Of a stretch of DNA of 64,000 nucleotides, positions 17,776 to 26,444 are shown piece after piece. The notes under the pieces were generated by a model that saw only the letters and a list, made by a program, of their open reading frames with translations, did no database searches and was not told the DNA's origin. Positions within the stretch are counted from its first letter, which is position 1. Every line of letters starts with the position of its first letter. Source of the DNA: CAYWWY01 sp964580185 (GTDB taxonomy: Bacteria; Thermotogota; Thermotogae; MWEM01); NCBI GenBank assembly GCA_964580185.1, contig CAZOJQ010000002.1, forward strand, positions 68,989 to 132,988, read 5' to 3'. The position numbers were made by a program, and so were the translations under genes.

Positions 17776-18160
17776 GGTCCTATGATTCTATATATAAAGG
17801 TAGTCCCTATAGTAGATCGGTCGATGATTCGTTGAAAATCCCGGAAACGGGGAGAGGATCGAAAAGAGAAGCCGTCGGATCCTGTCGGAAAAAAATCCGT
17901 TCGTCGATTCCGAGAAAAACAGGCAGGATAAAAAGCCGTTTTCGACAAAAGATTCAACCCATTCATCAAAATCATTCACAAAACGAATCAGTATTCGACG
18001 GAGTTCGTAGAAAATGCGATCAAGCGCGCATGAAAAGCCTTCTGGATAACAGAATAGTTAGGATGGCGAATCGTTTTCGACGAAGGAGTTGAGCCGATCG
18101 AGGAAAAAGGGTAACATAACCTTATCATACCCTCACCGGCGAGAGCATTTTTTTATGTTT
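17776..18160. other. Gene-poor divergent intergenic region
   Basis: About 400 bases without a convincing gene. The motif TTCGAC recurs (near 17940, 17993 and 18076), CCCG-GAAA-CGGG forms a small GNRA-loop hairpin near 17841, and short GGGTA/TACCC arms lie near 18110-18132. Short frames here lack ribosome sites. It could hold a structured RNA or regulator sites for the divergent operons; I recognise no known RNA family (no tmRNA, RNase P, SRP or 6S signature). Confidence 0.4.
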
Positions 18161-18164
18161 TGGA

Positions 18165-18193
18165 TTGGAGTTGTATCATTCCTGTGGTATAAT
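18165..18193 (+). promoter_or_regulatory. Promoter of the peptide transporter operon
   Basis: TTGGAG, a 17-base spacer and a perfect TATAAT with the extended element TGTGG directly in front. The binding-protein start codon follows after a leader of about 40 bases with AGGAGG. Confidence 0.8.
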
Positions 18194-18236
18194 TTCCGAA
18201 AAAATAGATCCATATCTTTTTGTAGGAGGTGGCATG

Positions 18237-20324
18237 ATGAAAAAGCGGATTTTGTTCACAGTACTCGTGTCTCTAATGGTTGTTGTAGGCCTGGCTCAAG
18301 TTTCCTTGGACGAAGCGGCACCGGAGATCCTTCGAAGAGGGATTTTGCGAGCGGTGGACTCCTCGGAGTTGACCTTTGCCGAGTTTCGATCAGCCGTTGC
18401 AGTTGCTTTCCCCGGAAAAGAACACCTGGTCGAGGTTGTTGATTGCGAAATGAGCCGGACGGACTTTTTGCTCAACCTGATCAAAGTGCTTGGCTTGGAA
18501 GATCAAGCAGCTCAGTATTCACAAGTGGTGACAATGGCCAATGATGAATCCAAAGTGAATGAAGAAGCAACTGGAGCCTTTTCTCTTGCATTCCGGAGCG
18601 ATCAGCAACTCCTGAACTATCGATATGGCCATACCCTTCAACCAAATGCTTTGATTACAAAAGAAGAGGCGGCGCTGTCGTTCTACATGGCTCTATATCC
18701 TCCGGTTCAGGGAGGATCGATTACAACGCGCGTTGGAGCCGATGTACCTGGATTCAATACCTTGTTCACTTCCTCTGGTTTAACTTGGACCATCTGCAAC
18801 ATGATTGGGGATGGTTTGTTGGGAACAAACCAGGATGGATTCTACCATCCACGCATGATTCGTGAGATCCCTTCTTTGGAAAATGGGTTGATTCAGCTTC
18901 ACGAGGATGGAAGCGTCTCCATTACATACCACCTTCGAGAGGGAATGAAATGGCACGATGGGCACCCTGTGACAGCCCACGATGCAAAATTCCAATGGGA
19001 AGTCATGATTTCTGGCGCTCCTGTAACTTCGAATCACTACGAACTGGCAGCCTCGTCGGTCGAAGTTATGGATGACCTCACCTATGTGGTCCACTTCGAT
19101 GAGGTTTTCGGGAGCGCTTGGTTTGGTTCTTCGGAGTATGCCTATTACTTTGGATGGTTCCAACTGCCCAAACATGTTTTCGAATCGGATTTCCTAAAGG
19201 CCAAAGAACGAGGCATCTGGGATGATTTTATTCTCAAGGTTACACGGAATCCTGTGATGAGTGGACCATACAAGTTTAAGGAATACCGGGAAGGCCAACA
19301 TGTTGTCTTTGAGGCCTTCGATGAGTACTTCATGGGGCGGCCCAACATCGATACCATCGTTATGCGGATCATCCCGGATGGAGATGTAGCTTTTGCCGCA
19401 GCGAAAAATGGGGAGATCGATTTCGGAAGGTATACCCTGACTTTGAGGCATACTTTGCAGTTGGCCCAAGAACACGCAGATATGTTCACAGCGTATCTGG
19501 TTCCCAACATCGCTCCGGATCTGATCTACCTCAACTTCCGCAATCCAGACAATCTATCGGAACCCAATTTCTTCTTCTCCGATCTTCGCGTTCGCCAAGC
19601 CATTGCCCACGCAATCAATCGCGAGGCCATCAACAATCTCATCTATAACGGAACGGGAGATGTTGCCGTTTCATGGATCACCGAACTCCACATGATGAGA
19701 GAAGCGCTTGCGCATCCAGATATTCAACAGTATCCGTATGATATGGCGAAGGCTAAAGCCCTTCTGGAACAAGCCGGTTGGCGGACCAACCGAAGCGGGG
19801 TATATGAAAAGGACGGAAAAGCGCTCCAATTCGAACTGCTTGTCGGAGCAGGAACCCCCGATTACTTGACCATGGCGCAGATGATCCAAGGTATGCTCAG
19901 ACAGGTGGGGATCACCATGGAGATCAAAACCATTCCTTCCGTCGCAATGTGGGAGATCATGCCCCAAGGGGAGTACAACGCCATATTGTCTGGATGGGGA
20001 TATGGGATCTCTGCTGAAGCCGCCGAATACTGGACGACCGATTCGATTCCTTCGGAAGCCAATTCATTTGGGGGAGTCAACTATAGCGCTTGGTCCAATG
20101 AAGAGAATGACTGGATCGTTCTTCGCGCGGGAGCAACCGTAGATTCCCAGGAAAAACGAGAGCTTTACGAGCGGCATTTGGTTCTGTGGTCCGAAGCATT
20201 GCCGTATATTCCATTGGTTTGCCCACCCACTCCAATCTTTGCAAAGAACAATATCAAATCATTCAACGCGGGATACGATAATGGGATCGGGTGGATCATA
20301 CAGAACTGGTTTGTCAGGAAGTAA
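18237..20324 (+). CDS. Peptide ABC transporter substrate-binding protein with SLH-like N-terminal region
   Basis: 695 residues from the second of two adjacent ATGs (18234 and 18237), because AGGAGG is 7 bases from the second. A signal peptide (ILFTVLVSLMVVVGLAQ) is followed by ~135 residues unlike ordinary binding proteins: LTFAEFRSAVAVAF, SRTDFLLNLIKVLGL and ALITKEEAALSFYMAL look like degenerate S-layer homology motifs. The remainder is a family-5 solute-binding protein (REGMKWHDGHPVTAHD, VRQAIAHAINREAI, GEYNAILSGWGYG) of the OppA/DppA type. It captures oligopeptides in the periplasm for the permeases encoded downstream. A hairpin follows the stop codon. The SLH reading is by eye. Confidence 0.88.
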   Translation: MKKRILFTVLVSLMVVVGLAQVSLDEAAPEILRRGILRAVDSSELTFAEFRSAVAVAFPGKEHLVEVVDCEMSRTDFLLNLIKVLGLEDQAAQYSQVVTMANDESKVNEEATGAFSLAFRSDQQLLNYRYGHTLQPNALITKEEAALSFYMALYPPVQGGSITTRVGADVPGFNTLFTSSGLTWTICNMIGDGLLGTNQDGFYHPRMIREIPSLENGLIQLHEDGSVSITYHLREGMKWHDGHPVTAHDAKFQWEVMISGAPVTSNHYELAASSVEVMDDLTYVVHFDEVFGSAWFGSSEYAYYFGWFQLPKHVFESDFLKAKERGIWDDFILKVTRNPVMSGPYKFKEYREGQHVVFEAFDEYFMGRPNIDTIVMRIIPDGDVAFAAAKNGEIDFGRYTLTLRHTLQLAQEHADMFTAYLVPNIAPDLIYLNFRNPDNLSEPNFFFSDLRVRQAIAHAINREAINNLIYNGTGDVAVSWITELHMMREALAHPDIQQYPYDMAKAKALLEQAGWRTNRSGVYEKDGKALQFELLVGAGTPDYLTMAQMIQGMLRQVGITMEIKTIPSVAMWEIMPQGEYNAILSGWGYGISAEAAEYWTTDSIPSEANSFGGVNYSAWSNEENDWIVLRAGATVDSQEKRELYERHLVLWSEALPYIPLVCPPTPIFAKNNIKSFNAGYDNGIGWIIQNWFVRK

Positions 20325-20362
20325 CAAAGAGTTTTCGGACTCATTTGATTGAAAGATGCAGA

Positions 20363-20386
20363 GCGGCAGGTCTAATGATCTGCCGC
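20363..20386 (+). terminator. Stable hairpin between binding protein and downstream transporter genes
   Basis: GCGGCAGGTC, loop TAAT, GATCTGCCGC: a 10-bp stem with one G-U pair, not followed by a real T tract. Likely an RNA stabiliser or partial terminator that leaves the binding protein mRNA more abundant than the permease part. A comparable hairpin lies at the same place in the second transporter operon. Confidence 0.6.
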
Positions 20387-20457
20387 ATTTCTCTGGCAGC
20401 TCCGATTCGGTGAACTAGGGAAAAATCGGTTGACTATTCTTCCAGCGAGGTGTTGAT

Positions 20458-21858
20458 ATGGATTTTCAGTCAGTGATCGATCAAATACCAGACTTTCAGC
20501 GTTTTTTCCGCGTCGACGAAATGGATCGACGCTCTTTGCAACTAGCCAAGGATTATCCAGAGCGTGTGGAGGTTATGGAACGAGGAAGGTCCCGGGAAGG
20601 GAACCCGATCTATGTGATCAAAATCGGGAGTGGTTCCAAAAATGCGCTTCTGTTCGGATGTCCCCATCCCAACGAACCAATTGGCGCGATGATGCTTGAA
20701 GTGCTGAGCGAATTATTGGCAAAAAATGACCCGGCTCTACAGGAACTTGACTATACCTGGTATCTGATCAAATCGATCGATATCGATGGAACGAAACGGA
20801 ACGAAGGGTGGTTTGACGACTCTTCTTCCATTCGGAAGTATGCCGAACACTTCTATCGTCCGGCCAGCTTCGAACAGGTGGAATGGACCTTTCCCGTAGA
20901 TTACAAAACGCTCCACTTCCACAAGCCTCTTCCCGAAACCCAAGTATTGATGGAAATCATCCAAGAGAAAAAACCGGTCTTTATGTATTCGCTACACAAT
21001 TCGGGATTCGGAGGGGTGTACTATTATGTTTCCGGAACCCTAACGGATTCGCTCTTTGATCTCTTTCAAGCCATTCCAGGCCATTTTCAGCTGCCCTTGA
21101 ATCTGGGGGAACCGGAGGTGCCTTATCTCAAACCCTTTGCTCCCGCGATTTTCCCGATGTTTGGGATATCCGATGAATATGATTATCTGGAAAAGCATCT
21201 GCCCGAAGGCATGGACCCGGCAACCGTGATTCAAGCAGGGACCAGCTCGGATGATTATGCGAAGAAGATGGCGGGCACGTATTCATTGGTCTGTGAAATG
21301 CCGTATTACTTTGATCCCAGGGTCAACGACCAAACAACCGTTGAACAAAGCCGCCGGCACTTTCTTGAAAAGGCGGTTCAGTCGGGAAAAGAAAATTACG
21401 ATCGGTTGCATGCCATCTTCTCATCGATAGAAAGCGCCATTCATAAGAAAGACTCTCCTTTCTTCACTGCGGTTCATCATTATCTGTCCATGATTCCCAA
21501 CCATTTGGCCGCTCAAGAGAACTGGATCAAAACCGACGAGACATTACAAAGACCAGCGACCAAGGCGGAGGAGTTCGACAACCTGTACGCGCAAAAGTTC
21601 TACAACCTGTTAATGCAAGGCATGATGAGGAGAATGATTCGGGAAAATCTCACAACCGCGCCAGGGAACGCATCGATGAAAGAGGCGTTGGAAAATGCCG
21701 ATCGGTATTTTGAAGAAACGGTCGACTTCCTTGAGAAAAACCTCACCTATCAGACGATCCCCATCAAAAAACTGGTCAGCGTTCAAATGCTGGCGGGGTT
21801 GCATACCATGAAAACCATCCAAGATCAAAACCAAGCAAATCCCGAGGGTATGTCTTGA
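20458..21858 (+). CDS. M14-family zinc carboxypeptidase
   Basis: 466 residues, no signal peptide, so cytoplasmic. Zinc ligands are HPNE (His70, Glu73) and a later His in YSLHNSGFGG (His180); the general-base Glu is probably Glu280 in VCEMPYYFDP. The arrangement matches M14 peptidases (HxxE...H...E). Its place inside the peptide transporter operon suggests it trims imported peptides. The C-terminal ~150 residues are helical and not part of the classical fold. The gene overlaps the next start as TTGA. Substrate preference cannot be read from the sequence. Confidence 0.82.
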   Translation: MDFQSVIDQIPDFQRFFRVDEMDRRSLQLAKDYPERVEVMERGRSREGNPIYVIKIGSGSKNALLFGCPHPNEPIGAMMLEVLSELLAKNDPALQELDYTWYLIKSIDIDGTKRNEGWFDDSSSIRKYAEHFYRPASFEQVEWTFPVDYKTLHFHKPLPETQVLMEIIQEKKPVFMYSLHNSGFGGVYYYVSGTLTDSLFDLFQAIPGHFQLPLNLGEPEVPYLKPFAPAIFPMFGISDEYDYLEKHLPEGMDPATVIQAGTSSDDYAKKMAGTYSLVCEMPYYFDPRVNDQTTVEQSRRHFLEKAVQSGKENYDRLHAIFSSIESAIHKKDSPFFTAVHHYLSMIPNHLAAQENWIKTDETLQRPATKAEEFDNLYAQKFYNLLMQGMMRRMIRENLTTAPGNASMKEALENADRYFEETVDFLEKNLTYQTIPIKKLVSVQMLAGLHTMKTIQDQNQANPEGMS

Positions 21859-22838
21859 AAGCGTATCTAATCAAACGGGTTTTGGAATTAATTCCCGTCT
21901 TTTTCATGATCTCTTTGATCATTTTCCTTTTGATCAACCTCATGCCTGGCGATCCCTTGCTCCAGATGCGGATGGACAACCCCCGCGCCGTAATGACCGA
22001 TCCTCAGCGAATCCAAGCCTTGCGCGAATACTATCGTCTGGACGATCCGCTGTTCATCCGGTATCTCACATGGTTGGGCAGCGCCTTCACGGGAGACTTC
22101 GGCTTTTCCAGCCTCTACAAAGTGCCTGTCTGGGATATGATTATCTCTCGACTGCCCAATACCCTTTTGTTGACCATCGTTGCCTGGTTGATCGGATTGG
22201 CGGTGGCTTTACCAATTGGGATCTACTCTGCGGTCAAAAAGTACTCAGTATTCGATTATTCCGCCACAGTAACTGCCTTTGTGGGCATGTCGCTGCCCAG
22301 TTTTTGGTTTGGCCTTATGGGGATCATCATCTTTAGCGTTACCCTGAAATGGCTTCCCGTATCAGGGATGGAAACCTATGGGTTGACTGAGCCTTGGGCC
22401 ATCTTTTGGGATCGGGTCCGTCATTTGATTCTCCCAGCGTGTGTTTTGGGATTTGTGCAAGTCGCTTCCTGGGTACGGTACATTCGCACCTCTCTCTTGG
22501 AAGTCCTTGACCAAGACTATGTCCGAACGGCGTATGCCAAAGGCGTTCCGGATCGGAAAGTGATTATCCGCCATGCTTTGAAAAATGCGATGATTCCAAT
22601 CATTACCATTATCGCGCTGGATATCCCGTATTTTTTTGGAGGGGCGCTAATCATCGAGACGATCTTCTCTTGGCCTGGGATGGGTCGGTTAATGTACCAA
22701 GCGGTAATCGGGAGCGATTACAATCTCGCCATCAGTTGCCTGATGTTCTTGACGATGATTACGTTAATCTCCAACTTAGTAGCGGATTTTCTCTATGTTC
22801 TTGTCGATCCGAGAATCCGAATCACACGGAAGGCGTAA
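21855..22838 (+). CDS. Peptide ABC transporter permease, DppB/OppB type
   Basis: 327 residues, starting at TTG 21855 in a TTGA overlap with the carboxypeptidase stop. Six membrane segments; the N-terminus KAYLIKRVLELIPVFFMIS is typical of this subunit, and the EAA loop LLEVLDQDYVRTAYAKGV contacts the ATPase. It forms half of the translocation channel with the following DppC-like subunit. Confidence 0.93.
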   Translation: MKAYLIKRVLELIPVFFMISLIIFLLINLMPGDPLLQMRMDNPRAVMTDPQRIQALREYYRLDDPLFIRYLTWLGSAFTGDFGFSSLYKVPVWDMIISRLPNTLLLTIVAWLIGLAVALPIGIYSAVKKYSVFDYSATVTAFVGMSLPSFWFGLMGIIIFSVTLKWLPVSGMETYGLTEPWAIFWDRVRHLILPACVLGFVQVASWVRYIRTSLLEVLDQDYVRTAYAKGVPDRKVIIRHALKNAMIPIITIIALDIPYFFGGALIIETIFSWPGMGRLMYQAVIGSDYNLAISCLMFLTMITLISNLVADFLYVLVDPRIRITRKA

Positions 22839-22848
22839 GGAGGAAACG

Positions 22849-23784
22849 ATGCGTCCATCACGGTTTTCGTACAAAAGCAAAATTCAAAAGATCGAAGAGC
22901 AATCGTCCTCCATCAATATCGTAACCTATCGAAAATTGGTATGGATGAAGTTCAAAAGCCATAAATTAGCACTATTCGGAGCGATCGTTCTGCTTGGAAT
23001 GCTCGCGTTTTGCTTCATTGGACCATGGTTCACCTCCATCCAATACTACGACATGGATTTCTCCTCCATCTTCGTGCCGCCAATGACGCCCGGCCATATT
23101 TTGGGAACCGATGAACTGGGGCAGGATACCTTTGTTCGACTGATGTATGGGGGAAGAATCTCTTTGCTGGTAGGAATCTGCTCGGCATTATTCACAACCA
23201 TCATCGGCATGGGGATCGGATTGTTCTCGGGATACTTTGGCGGTATGATCGACCGAATTCTCATGCGTTTTGTCGATGTCATGTTATCCATCCCGATGTT
23301 CCCAATCCTGCTAACCTTGACCATGGTCATTGGATCAGGGCTCTGGAATATCGTTCTGGTTCTTACCGTTTTCGGATGGATGGGTGTGTCCCGTTTGGTC
23401 CGGGGTTTGACCTTGTCCATTCGAGAATCCGAATATGTGGTCATCGCAAGAGCTCTTGGCGTGAAGACCATACCGATTATTCTGCGGCACATCATTCCCA
23501 ATGTTCTTCCGGTGGTGATCGTTTCAGCCACCCTCAACATGTCCTACGCCATCTTGGCAGAATCTTCCCTCAGCTATTTGGGTTTGGGGATCCAACCTCC
23601 TTTGCCTTCATGGGGCAATATGCTGCAAAAATCCATGAATTATATCCTGGGAACACCCATGGGGATCAGCCCCTGGTGGCTGACCTTTTTCCCGGGGCTG
23701 TTCATCTTTATGACTGTACTCAATGTAAACTTTCTCGGTGATGGACTGAGGGATGCCTTGGATCCCAAGTTTACCAGCGAATGA
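22849..23784 (+). CDS. Peptide ABC transporter permease, DppC/OppC type
   Basis: 311 residues from ATG 22849, which has AAGGAGG 6 bases upstream and lies 10 bases after the previous stop. An N-terminal cytoplasmic stretch precedes the first membrane segment (HKLALFGAIVLLGM), as in OppC N-domains. The EAA loop is SEYVVIARALGVKTIPII. Pairs with the DppB-like subunit to build the membrane channel. Confidence 0.93.
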   Translation: MRPSRFSYKSKIQKIEEQSSSINIVTYRKLVWMKFKSHKLALFGAIVLLGMLAFCFIGPWFTSIQYYDMDFSSIFVPPMTPGHILGTDELGQDTFVRLMYGGRISLLVGICSALFTTIIGMGIGLFSGYFGGMIDRILMRFVDVMLSIPMFPILLTLTMVIGSGLWNIVLVLTVFGWMGVSRLVRGLTLSIRESEYVVIARALGVKTIPIILRHIIPNVLPVVIVSATLNMSYAILAESSLSYLGLGIQPPLPSWGNMLQKSMNYILGTPMGISPWWLTFFPGLFIFMTVLNVNFLGDGLRDALDPKFTSE

Positions 23785-23794
23785 TCAGGAAAGG

Positions 23795-24835
23795 ATGAGA
23801 TGGATGCGTCAAAAAAGCGATACAGCCTTGCAAGATCCTGAAACCATTCTCAGGGTTAAAGATCTGGAAATCTCATTCAAGACCCAATTCGGAGTCGTAA
23901 CTCCTGTCGATGATGTTCGATTCGATTTGAAAAAAGGGGAGACATTGGGAATTGTTGGGGAGTCGGGATGCGGAAAGACCATCACGGCTTTTTCGATCCT
24001 GAGATTATTGCCCAAAAATGCCATCTTGGGAACAAGGACGGAAATATCCTTTGAAGGGAAGAATGTAGCCCATTTCAGCAAAGAACAGCTCCAGAAGATT
24101 CGCGGAAAGAAGATTTCCATGATCTTTCAAGAGCCAATGACCTCATTGAACCCAGTGTATACAGTTGGGCAACAACTTTCCGAAGTGTTCATGTTGCACG
24201 AAAGGGTAACCGAAAAGCAAGCATGGTCCAAAAGCCTTGAACTGCTTCAAATGGTTCGGATTCCGGAACCAAGCAAACGGATTCGCGATTATCCCCACTT
24301 ATTGTCGGGAGGGATGAGGCAACGGGTAATGATCGCGATGGCATTGGCATGCAAACCATTGCTGTTGATTGCAGACGAACCAACGACGGCCTTGGATGTA
24401 ACCATTCAGGCGCAAATCCTTGAATTGATCGATGAGTTGAGAACCAAACAGAATACAACCACCATCATCATTACACATGATCTGGGTGTTGTGGCGGAGA
24501 TGTGCGACCGAGTGATCGTTATGTATGCTGGGCAGATCGTGGAAGCTGCCGAAATCTTTGCGCTGTTTTCTAACCCCAAACACCCGTATACCCAAGGCTT
24601 GATTCACTCCATCCCTCGAATTGAAGTACCCAAACAGGATCAAAAAAGACTCCACGTGATTCCGGGGTATGTTCCGCACCCTTCCGCTTTTCCCAAAGGT
24701 TGTCGGTTTCAACCAAGATGCCAACAAGCGATGGAACGGTGTTTGCTGGAAATCCCCCCTGTTCGATCCATTCAAGGGCACCAAGTGAAATGCTGGCTCT
24801 ATGAGCAAGAGGGGGACAGCCATGAACCCACCTAA
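23795..24835 (+). CDS. Peptide ABC transporter ATPase, DppD/OppD type
   Basis: About 346 residues; ATG 23795 or 23804 could start it, both close behind an AGGAAAGG-type site. Walker A GESGCGKT, Q-loop FQEPMTSLNP, signature LLSGGMRQRV, Walker B LLIADEPTTALD and H-loop THD are all intact. The C-terminal oligopeptide extension has the Cys-bearing FPKGCRFQPRC motif of OppD/OppF proteins. It hydrolyses ATP to drive peptide import with the second ATPase, whose gene it overlaps by 14 bases. Confidence 0.93.
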   Translation: MRWMRQKSDTALQDPETILRVKDLEISFKTQFGVVTPVDDVRFDLKKGETLGIVGESGCGKTITAFSILRLLPKNAILGTRTEISFEGKNVAHFSKEQLQKIRGKKISMIFQEPMTSLNPVYTVGQQLSEVFMLHERVTEKQAWSKSLELLQMVRIPEPSKRIRDYPHLLSGGMRQRVMIAMALACKPLLLIADEPTTALDVTIQAQILELIDELRTKQNTTTIIITHDLGVVAEMCDRVIVMYAGQIVEAAEIFALFSNPKHPYTQGLIHSIPRIEVPKQDQKRLHVIPGYVPHPSAFPKGCRFQPRCQQAMERCLLEIPPVRSIQGHQVKCWLYEQEGDSHEPT

Positions 24836-25832
24836 GACTCTATGTACAGTTCAGAATCTGACAAAATGGTTTCCCGTCAAAGGGGCTCGGATTTTCGGAG
24901 AAAAGCCTTTTCTCAAAGCAGTCGATGGAGTGGATTTTCAGGTGCAAACCCGGGAGACATTGGGGCTCGTTGGAGAGTCGGGATGCGGAAAAACCACCGT
25001 CGGTCGAACCTTGATGCGGATCCATGACCCAACAGCAGGGGTCTTTCTCTATTATCCCGAGGATGCACAGAAGCACCCTGTTGATATCTTCAGTCTGAAA
25101 GCGCAACCTCTCCGAAAAGTAAAACGGCAAATCCAGATGGTCTTTCAGGATCCATACGCATCGCTAAACCCCAGAATGACAGTCCAAGACATCATTTCCG
25201 AAGGAATCCGGGCCAATCGGATGGTACGCTCCAAGAAAGGGATCATTGACCATGTTGCCGATATTATGGAAAAAGTAGGTCTGCGACCAGAATACATGAA
25301 ACGGTATCCCCACGAGTTCTCAGGAGGGCAAAGGCAACGGATCGGAATTGCGCGCGTGATGATCATGAGGCCGCGCTTGGTGATCTGTGACGAACCGGTG
25401 TCAGCGCTGGATGTTTCGGTTCAAGCACAAATCATCAATCTGCTGGAAGACTTGAAAGAAGCCTTTGATCTTACCTACCTCTTCATTGCGCATGATCTGT
25501 CGGTTGTGAAGCATATCTCTGACCGCATCGCCGTGATGTATCTGGGAAAAATCGTGGAAACCGCAGACACAGAGACTCTCTTTTCCCGTCCGCTGCATCC
25601 CTATACGGTGGGGTTGCTTAGCGCCATTCCTGTTCCGGATCCCCGCTTTCGAAAGAAAGAACAACGGGCCTTACTGACCGGAGATATCCCGTCCCCGATC
25701 AATCCACCTGATGGTTGTCGGTTTGCCAAAAGGTGTCCGTACGTTATGGACCGTTGCAACCGGGAGAACCCTTCATGGGTCGAGCGGGAATCGGGCCATT
25801 TCGTCTCGTGTTTTCTGCATCAATCCGATTAA
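24822..25832 (+). CDS. Peptide ABC transporter ATPase, DppF/OppF type
   Basis: 336 residues from ATG 24822, preceded by GAGGGGGA. Walker A GESGCGKTT, signature FSGGQRQRIGIA, Walker B LVICDEPVSALD and the C-terminal oligopeptide motif PPDGCRFAKRCPY. The OppF-type N-terminus (LTKWFPVKG then a linker) is present. It ends the transporter operon. A promoter for the next unit appears 65 bases downstream. Confidence 0.93.
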   Translation: MNPPKTLCTVQNLTKWFPVKGARIFGEKPFLKAVDGVDFQVQTRETLGLVGESGCGKTTVGRTLMRIHDPTAGVFLYYPEDAQKHPVDIFSLKAQPLRKVKRQIQMVFQDPYASLNPRMTVQDIISEGIRANRMVRSKKGIIDHVADIMEKVGLRPEYMKRYPHEFSGGQRQRIGIARVMIMRPRLVICDEPVSALDVSVQAQIINLLEDLKEAFDLTYLFIAHDLSVVKHISDRIAVMYLGKIVETADTETLFSRPLHPYTVGLLSAIPVPDPRFRKKEQRALLTGDIPSPINPPDGCRFAKRCPYVMDRCNRENPSWVERESGHFVSCFLHQSD

Positions 25833-25896
25833 CAATACCTCATTGATCGGTCGAAACTCGAAAGCAGAAAGGGGTATTTTCATTCGAAACAATCAG

Positions 25897-25925
25897 TTGA
25901 CAGAGGCCCAATTTTGTGATATACT
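25897..25925 (+). promoter_or_regulatory. Strong promoter of the small-ORF / ABC-2 exporter unit
   Basis: TTGACA, 17 bases, TATACT, with TGTGA directly before the -10. This is one of the best promoters in the window and it lies 43 bases before a 34-codon ORF. Confidence 0.85.
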
Positions 25926-25967
25926 CGTAAAGTAAGCAAAAATCCTACAATAAAGGAGGCGACGCGG

Positions 25968-26072
25968 ATGTTCAACAATATGACACGAAATCGTAGCTCT
26001 ATGATCGGTAATGCTACTGTTATCGTGGGATTGGTCTGTCTCGTCGCGCCTGAAAGGAATGCTTTGTTGTAG
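25968..26072 (+). CDS. 34-residue hydrophobic small protein or leader peptide
   Basis: ATG 25968 follows AAAGGAGG at about 9 bases and a consensus promoter, and a strong terminator lies 28 bases after its stop. The peptide has a polar Asn/Arg N-terminus and one hydrophobic stretch (MIGNATVIVGLVCLVAP), enough for a single membrane pass, then a short charged tail. I know no family for it. It could be a small membrane protein in its own right, or a leader peptide whose translation governs read-through into the downstream ABC-2 exporter. The gene lies between two transporter operons. Confidence 0.6.
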   Translation: MFNNMTRNRSSMIGNATVIVGLVCLVAPERNALL

Positions 26073-26099
26073 GATCCGAACAACAAACGAGAAGAAACA

Positions 26100-26134
26100 A
26101 GAGGGCTGTGACGAATCATAGCCCTCTTTTTTTT
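26100..26134 (+). terminator. Rho-independent terminator after the 34-codon ORF
   Basis: AGAGGGCT paired with AGCCCTCT, extended inside by three more pairs around loop ACGAAT, followed by eight T residues. It separates the strong promoter and the small ORF from the exporter genes, so the exporter depends on read-through or on an unseen promoter. Confidence 0.9.
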
Positions 26135-26158
26135 GCCAAAATCATAGGAGGTGTACGA

Positions 26159-26281
26159 ATGAGAAGGAAAGGGTATCATCAGGGAGAACGGGCAGAAAAA
26201 CATCAGCAGGTGATCCGAAAAAAGGAAGAGGTGATTTTCAATGCAAGGGAGATCCATGAAAAACCGTGGGTCGGAACGTAA
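26159..26281 (+). CDS. 40-residue basic small ORF
   Basis: ATG 26159 is preceded by TAGGAGGTG at 6 bases, an excellent ribosome site, and lies 24 bases after the terminator. The product is hydrophilic and rich in Lys, Arg, Glu, Gln and His (MRRKGYHQGERAEKH at the start) with no membrane segment or known motif. Its end overlaps the next small ORF in another frame. It may be a real small protein or a translated leader that feeds ribosomes to the exporter genes. I assign no function. Confidence 0.45.
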   Translation: MRRKGYHQGERAEKHQQVIRKKEEVIFNAREIHEKPWVGT

Positions 26282-26444
26282 TCGAGCGAAAGTGACGCAG
26301 TTTCGATTTGCGCAAGCCCAGAAAAAGAAAGAACGGACAAATAAGGCAGAGAACCATTCAGAACCATTTCGACCGAATCGTTGGATTCCATCAGGGACCG
26401 AAGAAGAAGGAGTGAATCGTGATGACGAAAAAAGATCCAGATAA
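26241..26444 (+). CDS. 67-residue basic small ORF overlapping the ABC-2 ATPase start
   Basis: ATG 26241 has GAGGTGA at 6 bases, so translation initiation is likely. The product is strongly basic and polar (NRGSERNRAKV, QAQKKKERTNK) and without hydrophobic segments, which would suit nucleic-acid binding or disorder. It overlaps the previous small ORF by 41 bases and the exporter ATPase by 26 bases, a pattern of coupled translation. No family is recognised; low-complexity composition means chance coding is possible. Confidence 0.45.
   Translation: MQGRSMKNRGSERNRAKVTQFRFAQAQKKKERTNKAENHSEPFRPNRWIPSGTEEEGVNRDDEKRSR

Noticed and set aside
17788..17979. A 63-codon minus-strand frame upstream of the M50 operon
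   Set aside because: No ribosome site, and its extent runs across the divergent gap without a start signal; composition looks non-coding.
25833..25890. AATACC...GGTATT arms after the first peptide transporter operon
   Set aside because: Six-base AT-rich arms with a loop near 40 bases; not a convincing terminator.
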